Shown piece after piece: positions 7,773-14,673 of a DNA stretch of 56,857 bases. Both the position numbers and the translations under genes were made by a program. The notes under the pieces were generated by a model that was given only the letters and a program-made list of their open reading frames with translations, was not told where the DNA came from and did no database searches. The stretch comes from CAYRGC01 sp964423795 (GTDB taxonomy: Bacteria; Patescibacteriota; Gracilibacteria; Peribacterales; Peribacteraceae): NCBI GenBank assembly GCA_964423795.1, contig CAYRGC010000009.1:1-56857 (forward strand). The letters run 5' to 3'. Every line of letters starts with the position of its first letter. Position 1 is the stretch's first letter.

Positions 7773-8735
7773 TCACAGCCTCTTCCGGTACCACTCCACG
7801 GTCGCGGCGAGCCCCTTCTCGAACGAGACCTTCGGCTTCCACCCGAGCGCGCGCAGCGGGGAAGAATCGACGGCGTACCGCCAGTCGTGTCCCGGGCGAT
7901 CCGCGACGAACTCAATGAGACTCTCGGGTTTCCCGAGGAGCGTCAGGACGGCCTTCACCACCTCGATGTTCGGGCGCTCGTCGTCGGCGGAGATGTTCGT
8001 GACGCGGTCCTGCGGCTCGAGCTCCGGCGCGAAGCGCGCGGGATCGGCGAGGACCAGCTCGACGGCGTCGTTGTGATCGGCAACATAGAGCCAGTCGCGC
8101 TTGTTGAGGCCCTTGGCGTACACCGGGACCTTCTCGTTCTTGAGGGCCTTGCGGATGATCGTGGGAATGAGCTTCTCCCCCGCCTGATGCGGACCGTAGT
8201 TGTTGGTGCAACGCGTGATCGCGATCGGGAGCTTGAACGTGCGCGCCGCCGAGAAGAGCAGCATCTCCCCCGCCGCCTTCGTCGCCGCGTAGGGCGAGCT
8301 CGGGCGGAGCATGTCGGCGGTGGTGCGCGGAGCCTCCCCGTCCTTCACGTCGCCGTACACCTCGTCGGTCGAGATATGGAGCAGCCGGACTCCCGGATTC
8401 CTCTTGAGCGTCTCGATGAGCGACTGCACGCCGAGCACGTTGCTGTGCAGGAAGGGCACCGCCCCGGCGATCGAGCGGTCGACGTGCGTCTCCGCCGCGA
8501 AGTTCACGATGGCCTCGATGCCGTACCGGCTCACGCTCTGGCTCACGAGCTCCACGTCGGCGATGTCCCCGTGGACGAAGCGAATGCGCTCCTTCACGGG
8601 ATCCAGGAACGTCTTGTCGCTCCCGTGGGAAAGGGAATCGAGAACGACGAGGAAGTCGTCGGGAAAGCGTTCCTTGTGCCGCAGCACGAAGTGCGAGCCG
8701 ATGAAGCCCGCTCCCCCTGTGATCAGAAGATTCAT
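7773..8735 (-). CDS. rmlB: dTDP-glucose 4,6-dehydratase
   Basis: A 320-residue extended SDR enzyme converting dTDP-glucose to dTDP-4-keto-6-deoxyglucose. The sequence shows the NAD site GGAGFIGSH at residues 7-15, the NFAAETHVDRSI segment, the active-site STDEVYGD, the catalytic YAATKAAGE and the late RDWLYVADHNDAV, all hallmarks of RmlB/RfbB. I start it at the ATG at 8735, immediately before the Rossmann strand; the upstream extension of the open frame is unrelated. It faces rmlA across a 294-base divergent gap. rmlC and rmlD are not in the window, so the final sugar is not necessarily rhamnose. Confidence 0.92.
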   Translation of the reverse strand: MNLLITGGAGFIGSHFVLRHKERFPDDFLVVLDSLSHGSDKTFLDPVKERIRFVHGDIADVELVSQSVSRYGIEAIVNFAAETHVDRSIAGAVPFLHSNVLGVQSLIETLKRNPGVRLLHISTDEVYGDVKDGEAPRTTADMLRPSSPYAATKAAGEMLLFSAARTFKLPIAITRCTNNYGPHQAGEKLIPTIIRKALKNEKVPVYAKGLNKRDWLYVADHNDAVELVLADPARFAPELEPQDRVTNISADDERPNIEVVKAVLTLLGKPESLIEFVADRPGHDWRYAVDSSPLRALGWKPKVSFEKGLAATVEWYRKRL

Positions 8736-9029
8736 AGCGAGTGGGAAAAATGAGTCGACGGCCTGTCCGTCCGCAGCCCAGATCCTGAGCTGGGCGAAAG
8801 AGACGGGCGAAGGCGGGCGACAGGGAGGTTCATGGGAAGGAGAGTAATCGAGGTACAGAATACTAGAGCATTTGGGCATCCGCCTGCGCTCGGTACCGAT
8901 TATGCCTGAATCCCCGCCCCGGAGACCGTCTTTCCCCGCGCACAAACGAATTTTAAAGAGAAAAGACCAATACCCTATGAATACCGCATTCCTAATCCTC
9001 TACTACTCTAGTATTCTAGTACTCTCGTT
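8736..9029. other. Divergent rmlB-rmlA intergenic region
   Basis: 294 bases with no gene. AGAATACTAGAG (8857-8868) is the exact reverse complement of CTCTAGTATTCT (9006-9017), the latter just upstream of rmlA and part of a run of ACTCTAGTATTCTAGTACTC words. No clear TAnnnT box at the usual distance is seen for rmlB. Confidence 0.5.
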
Positions 9030-9788
9030 ATGAAAGGCGTCCTCATTTGCGGCGGCACGGGCTCCAGGCTCCGTCCCCTGACGGAGATCACCAATAAGAG
9101 CCTGCTTCCGATCTACGACCGGCCCCTCATCCTGTTCCCGCTCAAGACTCTCGTCGACGGCGGCATCCGGGACGTCATCGTGATATCGGGCAACGAACAC
9201 ATCGATCAGATGGCGAGCTTTCTCGGGAGCGGCGAGCGCTTCGGCTGCAAGTTCAGTTATCGCGTGCAGGACCGTCCGGGAGGCATCGCCCAGGCGCTCG
9301 GCATGGCGGAGGAGTTTGCCGCGGGCGACAGCGTGTGCGCCATCCTCGGCGACAACGTGTACTTCGACACCCTGACGCCGACCATCGCGAACTTCCGGAG
9401 CGGCGCGCACCTCTTCCTCAAGAAGGTGCCCGACGCCCAGCGCTTCGGCGTTGCCGAGATGCGGGACGGAAAAGTGGTCTCCATCGAGGAGAAGCCGCTC
9501 GCTCCCAAAAGCGAACTCGCCGTGACGGGCTGCTACCTCTACGACAACCGCTGCTTCGAGGTGATCCGCAACCTCAAGCCCTCGGCGCGCGGGGAACTCG
9601 AGATCACGGACGTGAGCCGCTGGTACGTGGAAAAGGGAGAACTGCAGGCCGACGTCCTTAAGGAGGAATGGATCGACGCTGGCACGTTCGAGAGCCTCCA
9701 CCGCGCGGCCACTGTCGTGCGACAGCGGGAGATGGCGAAGAAGATTGCAGTGACGGAGAAGGTCGTCGAATCGATGATGACGAAGTGA
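9030..9788 (+). CDS. rmlA: Glucose-1-phosphate thymidylyltransferase (short type)
   Basis: A 252-residue nucleotidyltransferase making dTDP-glucose from dTTP and glucose-1-phosphate. The signature GGTGSRLRPLTEITNKSLLPI is present in its usual form at residues 8-28, followed by the YRVQDRPGGIAQAL nucleotide/sugar loop, LGDNVYF metal site and the EEKPLAPKS segment. It is shorter than the approximately 290-residue enterobacterial RmlA and matches the short bacterial/archaeal branch. It supplies the substrate of the divergent RmlB. Confidence 0.9.
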   Translation: MKGVLICGGTGSRLRPLTEITNKSLLPIYDRPLILFPLKTLVDGGIRDVIVISGNEHIDQMASFLGSGERFGCKFSYRVQDRPGGIAQALGMAEEFAAGDSVCAILGDNVYFDTLTPTIANFRSGAHLFLKKVPDAQRFGVAEMRDGKVVSIEEKPLAPKSELAVTGCYLYDNRCFEVIRNLKPSARGELEITDVSRWYVEKGELQADVLKEEWIDAGTFESLHRAATVVRQREMAKKIAVTEKVVESMMTK

Positions 9789-9802
9789 TGCCACGTCGAA
9801 GA

Positions 9803-9824
9803 CCCCAGGAAATCCCGGGGTCCT
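9803..9824. other. Small GC hairpin after rmlA
   Basis: GACCCC and GGGGTC pair around a ten-base loop just after the rmlA stop. No U-tract follows, so it is at best a weak transcription-end or mRNA-stability hairpin. Confidence 0.35.
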
Positions 9825-9909
9825 GCTTGCTCAGCAGGTCGGCCAATCATCCGTACGCCGATCCGACGGTCACGCGCCTCCGTGGTGACCTGCGTTTCTT
9901 CGCCGCGGC

Positions 9910-10575
9910 CTACTTGAGCAGGCCGGGCCTGCGGATCATGAGATAACTCACGATGTAACCCGCGGCCACATCGAAGCAATCTCCGGCTTCCTGCAATGCG
10001 ACGAACTCCCTGAGTGAAAAGAACGTCGCCTTGCCGACGATTCCCTCGTTCGGATCCACGGTGAGGGCGGGTCGACTCATATCGACCTCCAGCACGTAGC
10101 ATCCTATCGTCTGCGGAAAGTACGTCGAGTTCAGACTTGCGCGAATGAGCAACGATTCAACCGAGAGGACGCGTCCTCCGGTCTCCTCTTCGCCCTCGTC
10201 CGCTGCGGCCTGGCGCTCGGTCTGCCCGATTTTCGGGAGACCTCGCGGACACTCCCATGTCAGCACGCCGAGATTGCCGGGATCGAGATCCGGCACTTTG
10301 GCGTTATAGGCAGAGAGGTCTCGAGCGAGCGGACGCTGGGCTTGGACCAATCCGATCCTGCCGGTGACCCGGTCGATCGGCAGGCACAGCGCGCCGGACG
10401 GCTCGACGATCAACGGCTGATCGTAGAGGGGTTTACCCTCCTGCTCCCACAGAACGCGATGGATGGAAACTCCCATCCTCGCCTGTCGCAACAGAACGGG
10501 CCCCTCTCCCGGTTGCCAACCGAGATTGGCATCCGTGATCTGAACATGACGGAGGGAACGTGGTGAATGGCGCAT
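9910..10575 (-). CDS. NUDIX hydrolase with divergent Nudix box
   Basis: A 221-residue protein resembling ADP-ribose pyrophosphatase-type NUDIX hydrolases. The Nudix box is GLPKIGQTERQAAADEGEEE followed by TGG. It keeps the first Gly, the metal-binding EEE and the final Gly, but has Gln where the first Glu is usual and Asp in place of Arg. An N-terminal beta-rich domain precedes it. Unlike most genes here it has a strong AGGAGG Shine-Dalgarno 6 bases before the ATG and an AT-rich upstream region, so it has a real 5' leader. Composition differs a little from its neighbours. Substrate is unknown. Confidence 0.72.
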   Translation of the reverse strand: MRHSPRSLRHVQITDANLGWQPGEGPVLLRQARMGVSIHRVLWEQEGKPLYDQPLIVEPSGALCLPIDRVTGRIGLVQAQRPLARDLSAYNAKVPDLDPGNLGVLTWECPRGLPKIGQTERQAAADEGEEETGGRVLSVESLLIRASLNSTYFPQTIGCYVLEVDMSRPALTVDPNEGIVGKATFFSLREFVALQEAGDCFDVAAGYIVSYLMIRRPGLLK

Positions 10576-10581
10576 GATGCG

Positions 10582-10597
10582 CCTCCTTTTGAAAAGG
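10582..10597 (-). promoter_or_regulatory. AGGAGG ribosome binding site within a small inverted repeat
   Basis: On the minus strand TCCTTTTCAAAAGGAGG precedes the ATG. The TCCTTTT and AAAAGGA arms pair, and the second arm overlaps the Shine-Dalgarno, so the site could be partly sequestered. Confidence 0.5.
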
Positions 10598-10616
10598 ATG
10601 GTTTGCCAACCCTGAC

Positions 10617-10634
10617 AATGAGCACGCGCTCATT
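10617..10634 (-). promoter_or_regulatory. Palindromic operator candidate AATGAGC-N4-GCTCATT
   Basis: A perfect 7+7 inverted repeat with a 4-base centre lies between a TATAAT-like box (10657-10662) and the ribosome binding site of the NUDIX gene. It is well placed for a repressor. No regulator is adjacent. Confidence 0.5.
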
Positions 10635-10656
10635 CGAACAGGAATAGGCTATAGTT

Positions 10657-10662
10657 ATTATA
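10657..10662 (-). promoter_or_regulatory. TATAAT box upstream of the NUDIX gene
   Basis: TATAAT on the minus strand within an AT-rich stretch, about 80 bases before the ATG. This is unlike the 6-10 base spacing elsewhere in the window. Confidence 0.45.
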
Positions 10663-10697
10663 AAATAATATTATATTTTTTCAATAATAAGGTGCCA

Positions 10698-11201
10698 CTA
10701 GGATATCAGGCGCGTTCCCAGGGTGTTCTCGAGCGCCTCGAAGTACCGCCGCAGGTACGGGTGATCGCTCGGCAGCGTCTTCGACCAGAGCACGTCCTCG
10801 GACTGGTCGTCGAGCGAGATCGCGTCCTCGGAGACGCGCGCGAAGCCGACCGTCGCGACGTAGTGGACGCGGGTCGTCGCGGGATCGTAGAGCTTCCAAT
10901 CGTCCGCGGTGAACGACGACGTGTCGTAGATCTCCTCAAGGTATTCCGGCGACACGGCGACGAGCTCGCCCGCAAGACCCGTTTCCTGCAGGAGGACGGG
11001 CAGCATGGCGTCCCGGATCGTCTCGCCGTTGAGGATCCGGCCCCCGGGCAACCACCATTCCCCCTTCACGGGGTTGTTGCGCCGCTTGAGGAAGAGAAAG
11101 GCGCCGTCCGGCCGCTGCGCGACGATGTTCACGGACACGGTGGGAAAGTGCCGGACGGTCTGGCGGAAGATCTCGAGAGAAGCGAGGCGGCGTGACGGCA
11201 T
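10698..11201 (-). CDS. NUDIX hydrolase, GDP-mannose mannosyl hydrolase-like
   Basis: A 167-residue NUDIX protein with WWLPGGRILNGETIRDAM followed by LPVLLQETGL. The box keeps Gly, first Glu and the last Glu/Gly, but the central REUXEE is PVLLQE, as in the GDP-mannose mannosyl hydrolase branch, which uses a modified box. The N-terminal SLEIFRQTVRHFPTVSVNIV also fits that branch. Its ATG at 11201 shares one base with the TAA of the GT4 gene upstream (TAATG), so the two are translationally coupled. This fits nucleotide-sugar metabolism in the glycan locus. Confidence 0.78.
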   Translation of the reverse strand: MPSRRLASLEIFRQTVRHFPTVSVNIVAQRPDGAFLFLKRRNNPVKGEWWLPGGRILNGETIRDAMLPVLLQETGLAGELVAVSPEYLEEIYDTSSFTADDWKLYDPATTRVHYVATVGFARVSEDAISLDDQSEDVLWSKTLPSDHPYLRRYFEALENTLGTRLIS

Positions 11202-12259
11202 TAGGACAGGAGGGAAGCGTAGACGTCGGCGTAGCGTGCCGCGATCGCGGCCCAGTCGTAGGCGGAGGCGAAACGCGCTCCCGCCCCGGCGATGGCGGCG
11301 CGGCGCGCGGGATCGCGCAGGGCGGCGATCGCACCGGCAGCCGCTTCGGGGTCGTCCGGGGTGACGAGGATCCCCGCCTCGCCGTCCTTCACGATCTCCG
11401 GGATGCCGCCGACCGTCGTCGCGACGACGGCGCATTCCGCGGCCTGCGCCTCGAGGAAGACGTTTCCGAGCGCCTCGCTGCGCGAAAGCCCGCAGAAGAT
11501 CTCGGCCTCCGCGTATTCCGCCCACAGGGCGGCATCCGCGAGGCGGCCGATGAAACGGACGCGTTCGCCGAGGGAGAGCGACCGGGCGAGCGCCTCGAGC
11601 GAGGAGCGCAGCGATCCGTCGCCGACGACATGGAGCGACCAAGCGGGATCCTTCAAGGTCGCGACGGCGGACAGGAGCGTATCCACCCCCTTCATCGGCT
11701 CGAGGCGGCCGACGAAGAGAAGGCGTCCGGGGACCTTCTGGCGACGGTCCACCGCGGCCCGAATCGCGGGCAGGTCGATGCCATTGGGAATCACCGGAAC
11801 GCCGGCCACTCCCCTCGCCGCGGCGTCGTCCGCGAGGATCCGGCTGATCGCGGTGACGCGGTGCGCGCCGCGCAGGACGAAGGTCCTGAGGAAGGAGCTG
11901 TTCGTGGTCTGGAGCGTGAGGAGGCGCCGCGCGGAGGGAACGACGGCGCGACAGAGCGCGAGGGCCAGGCCCGCGAACGTCTCGAGCACCGCGTGGATCA
12001 GGTCCGGACGGAGACGGCGCGCGGCGAACGGCGCGAGGAAGGGATAGAGCCACTTGTCGGCGGACGAACCGACGCCGACGCGAACCACGCGGACCTTCCC
12101 GCGGAGCAGGTCCTCGCGCGACAGGTCCGGACGGAGCTTCGCCGTGACGATCGCGACGTCGAACGACTCGGAAAGACGGAGCGCCACTTCCTCCGCGCAC
12201 GCCTCCGCGCCGCTGCGGAAAGGGGTGAGGAAGGCCGAGAGAATCACGACCTTCTTCAT
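11201..12259 (-). CDS. Glycosyltransferase family 4
   Basis: A 352-residue GT-B enzyme. MKKVVILSAFLTPFRSGAE opens the acceptor domain, RLLFVGRLEPMKGVDTLL the nucleotide-sugar domain, and SRSEALGNVFLEAQAAECAVV gives the EX7E motif. I start it at the ATG at 12259, overlapping the TGA of the upstream GT4 gene (ATGA at 12256-12259); the longer frame has an unrelated arginine-rich extension. It is coupled downstream to the NUDIX gene. Together 12256-13374, this gene and the NUDIX gene form one tightly packed unit. Confidence 0.88.
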   Translation of the reverse strand: MKKVVILSAFLTPFRSGAEACAEEVALRLSESFDVAIVTAKLRPDLSREDLLRGKVRVVRVGVGSSADKWLYPFLAPFAARRLRPDLIHAVLETFAGLALALCRAVVPSARRLLTLQTTNSSFLRTFVLRGAHRVTAISRILADDAAARGVAGVPVIPNGIDLPAIRAAVDRRQKVPGRLLFVGRLEPMKGVDTLLSAVATLKDPAWSLHVVGDGSLRSSLEALARSLSLGERVRFIGRLADAALWAEYAEAEIFCGLSRSEALGNVFLEAQAAECAVVATTVGGIPEIVKDGEAGILVTPDDPEAAAGAIAALRDPARRAAIAGAGARFASAYDWAAIAARYADVYASLLS

Positions 12260-13374
12260 GGCGAGACCTCCGTGAAGAGCTTCGCGTACTCCTTGCCGAC
12301 GACGTCCCAACTGAACGCCGATTCGATGCGGCCGCGCGCGGCCTGCCCCATCATCGCGCGCTTGCGCGGGTCCTCGATCAGTCGCCGCAGGTGCGCGGCC
12401 AAAGCCTCCCTGTCACCCGGCGCGAAGAGGAATCCTGACACGCCGTTTTGGACGAGAAAGGGATTGCCGCCGACCTCCGTCACGACGCACGCGCATCCCG
12501 AGCTCATGGCTTCCATGATGGCGTTGCTGAGACCCTCGCTGTAGCTCGGCATCACGAAGACGTCCGTCTGCTTCAGGATCGCGGGGATGTCGTCCCGGAG
12601 ACCCAGGAATTCCGCGACGTCCCCGTAGCGGACGCGCAGCGGATGCCCCTCGGGCGCCAGGCCGACCACGCGGAACACGGCCTCGGGATGCTCCTTCTTC
12701 ACGAGCGCGGCGGCGGCCAGGAAATCGTCGACTCCCTTCACCGATTCCAGGCGTCCGACGTAGGTGATCGCGCACGAGCGCGATGCCGGATCGGGCGCGG
12801 GCTTCGCGGGATCGTACCGGGAGGGATCGATGCCGGTGGGGATCACGCGCCACTTGCCGCGCACGCCGAGCAGACCGAGCAGGCCCTCGGGCTCGGGATG
12901 GAACGTCACGAAGCGGTACGAGCAGAGGAGGATCAACCAGCCGAGCGTCCACGCGTACACGCGCGAGGCGAGGCGGAACGCGAGCGTGCGTCCCCACCAC
13001 GTCATGCCGACGAGCGCGTCGGTGAGCAGGATGACCTTGTGGCCCGTGAGCGCGAGCGGGATCACGGAAAGCGACGACCAGAAAAGGATCTTGTTGCAGA
13101 CGACCAGGTCGGGCTTCTCCTCCCGGATCACGCGGCGCACGAGGCCGGTGAACCCGCAGGCGATCCCGTAGTTCCAGGGATCGGGAAGAAACACGTCCTT
13201 CTTCCGGTGGATCGTGAGCGTCGGCGAGACGACCTCGGTGCCCGTCGCCTCTCCCATCGTGACCACGACGACGCGGTACCCGAGCCGCTGCCACAACTCC
13301 GCCAACTTGAAGGAGCTCACCATCCAGCGGTGTTTCTCTTTCCAGTAGGGGCTGATGAGAAGAATCGTCTTCAC
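12256..13374 (-). CDS. Glycosyltransferase family 4
   Basis: A 372-residue GT-B enzyme. It opens with ILLISPYWKEKHRWM, contains hydrophobic patches in the N-terminal domain (LSVIPLALTG and LGWLILLCS) suggesting peripheral membrane contact, then VGRLESVKGVDDFLAAA and the EX7E-like SEGLSNAIMEAMSSGCACV. The start chosen is GTG at 13374; the preceding part of the frame is Arg/Ser-rich and overlaps a tandem repeat. It overlaps the next GT4 by 4 bases. Confidence 0.86.
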   Translation of the reverse strand: MKTILLISPYWKEKHRWMVSSFKLAELWQRLGYRVVVVTMGEATGTEVVSPTLTIHRKKDVFLPDPWNYGIACGFTGLVRRVIREEKPDLVVCNKILFWSSLSVIPLALTGHKVILLTDALVGMTWWGRTLAFRLASRVYAWTLGWLILLCSYRFVTFHPEPEGLLGLLGVRGKWRVIPTGIDPSRYDPAKPAPDPASRSCAITYVGRLESVKGVDDFLAAAALVKKEHPEAVFRVVGLAPEGHPLRVRYGDVAEFLGLRDDIPAILKQTDVFVMPSYSEGLSNAIMEAMSSGCACVVTEVGGNPFLVQNGVSGFLFAPGDREALAAHLRRLIEDPRKRAMMGQAARGRIESAFSWDVVGKEYAKLFTEVSP

Positions 13375-13378
13375 GAGG

Positions 13379-13411
13379 GCAGGATGGCAGAAAGCCAGGA
13401 TGGCAGAAAGC
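13379..13411. repeat. Tandem 16-mer (CAGGATGGCAGAAAGC x2)
   Basis: Two adjacent direct copies of CAGGATGGCAGAAAGC lie in the gap between the DUF2304 and GT4 genes, immediately upstream of the GTG start. It belongs to the class of word-repeat spacers seen elsewhere in the window. Confidence 0.7.
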
Positions 13412-13438
13412 CCTTTCGAGTCGGCATTCCCGCTGCCT

Positions 13439-13804
13439 TTACCGCACTTTCGCCCTCGTGTCCTGCTCGTCCAATCCCGCCTCGCGCAGGCCGATCTTCC
13501 GTACGAGGCGCGCATGGCGCTGCTCGAGCTCCTCCAGGCGGATGATCAGCGCGAAGGTCACGAAGAAGAGGATGCCGAGGAAGGTCACGATCACCGCGTT
13601 TTCCTGGTTCGCGATGCCCGTGATCGCCGAGAGGTACGTGAGGGCGCTCGGGAACAGCGCGATATAGGCCACGAATCCCCAGAAGATCGTCCAGAGCCCG
13701 GCCTCCCACAGGGTCTTCTTCCGGCGGAACGCGAGGTTCCAGGCGTAGAGCAGCGCCACGAGGGACACGAGCGGCGCGACGATTTGGTAGGGCGTCAGGT
13801 GCAA
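13439..13804 (-). CDS. DUF2304 family membrane protein
   Basis: A 121-residue protein with three hydrophobic helices and a charged, coiled C-terminus (RLEELEQRHARLVRK), matching DUF2304 (PF10066). Such proteins commonly lie next to polyprenyl-phosphate glycosyltransferases of the DPMS type, as here (13878-14546), and may anchor the enzyme or help flip its product. The start is TTG at 13804; no ATG exists before the first helix. Function is inferred from context only. Confidence 0.75.
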   Translation of the reverse strand: MHLTPYQIVAPLVSLVALLYAWNLAFRRKKTLWEAGLWTIFWGFVAYIALFPSALTYLSAITGIANQENAVIVTFLGILFFVTFALIIRLEELEQRHARLVRKIGLREAGLDEQDTRAKVR

Positions 13805-13822
13805 ACTGGAGTACTGGGGATC

Positions 13823-13861
13823 GGAATACTGGAATACTAGGGCTCTGTATTCCAGTATTCC
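13823..13861. repeat. Perfect 15-bp stem hairpin of the GGAATACT word
   Basis: GGAATACTGGAATAC (13823-13837) pairs perfectly with GTATTCCAGTATTCC (13847-13861) across a nine-base loop. Each arm is itself two copies of the same word. It lies between the GT2 and DUF2304 genes and lacks a U-tract. Confidence 0.85.
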
Positions 13862-13877
13862 AGCATTCTTCTCGGTC

Positions 13878-14546
13878 TCAACGCAGAAAGGATCGTAACA
13901 AGATCTTCAATGCCGTCTTCACGCCGTTGGCGAACGACTGCCCCTTGGCCATCGTGTATTCGGAGTAGATCACCTTCGTGGGGACCTCCGCGACCCTCCA
14001 TTTGTGCTGCACGCACTCGCGCACGATCTCGGAGCAGAACTCGAAGCCGTTCATGCGGATATCCACCTCGCGGAGCGCCTTGGGGCCGAACACCTTGAAC
14101 CCGCTCTGGCTGTCGCTCACCCACTTCCCCGTTGCCACGCACGTCACGATGTTGCCGATGCCGTTGAAGACGCGACGGATCGCGGGGATGCGGTTGCGCT
14201 GGCCGAAGCGGTTGGCGAAGGCGATATCGGCGGAGTCCTCGAGGATGGGCTTAAGCAGGAGCGGGATGTCCGCGGGATCGTGCTGGCCGTCGGCGTCGAG
14301 CGTCACCACGGCGTCCGCGCCGAGAGCACGCGCGGCCTCGATGCCTGTCATCGTCGCGGCGCCCGCGCCGCAGTTCTCGATGTGGCGGACCACCGTCGCG
14401 CCCGCAGCGGCGCACAAGGCGCCCGTGCCGTCGGAGGAACCGTCGTCGACCACGATCACCGCGGCGCAGTGCTTCTTCGCGTCCTCGACGACCTGCCCGA
14501 CGCGGCGGACCTCGTTGAACGCGGGGATGACGGCGACGATCTTCAT
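13878..14546 (-). CDS. Glycosyltransferase family 2, polyprenyl-phosphate type
   Basis: A 222-residue GT2 catalytic domain with AVIPAFNEVRRVGQVV, VVDDGSSDGT and LDADGQHDP, the DPMS/DPGS-like signatures. The C-terminal membrane helices of full-length DPGS are missing, and the adjacent DUF2304 protein may supply membrane attachment. The start is ATG 14546; the longer open frame includes an unrelated serine/arginine-rich extension. It lies downstream of the 943-residue GT-C-like protein, which plausibly uses its lipid-linked product. Confidence 0.87.
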   Translation of the reverse strand: MKIVAVIPAFNEVRRVGQVVEDAKKHCAAVIVVDDGSSDGTGALCAAAGATVVRHIENCGAGAATMTGIEAARALGADAVVTLDADGQHDPADIPLLLKPILEDSADIAFANRFGQRNRIPAIRRVFNGIGNIVTCVATGKWVSDSQSGFKVFGPKALREVDIRMNGFEFCSEIVRECVQHKWRVAEVPTKVIYSEYTMAKGQSFANGVKTALKILLRSFLR

Positions 14547-14673
14547 GCGAGACAAGGAGAACGGGAAACGGATCCGGACAAGCCGCGGCGACTGCCTACC
14601 CGGCGAAGCCTTGAAGAGCCCTCGCAAGAGGAGACCGCCGGACCGGCTGACAAGGACGAGAGGCGAAGTCGGG

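Noticed and set aside
13823..13861. The 15-bp perfect hairpin as a rho-independent terminator
   Set aside because: There is no U-tract on either strand and the stem is AT-rich; it fits the word-repeat class better.
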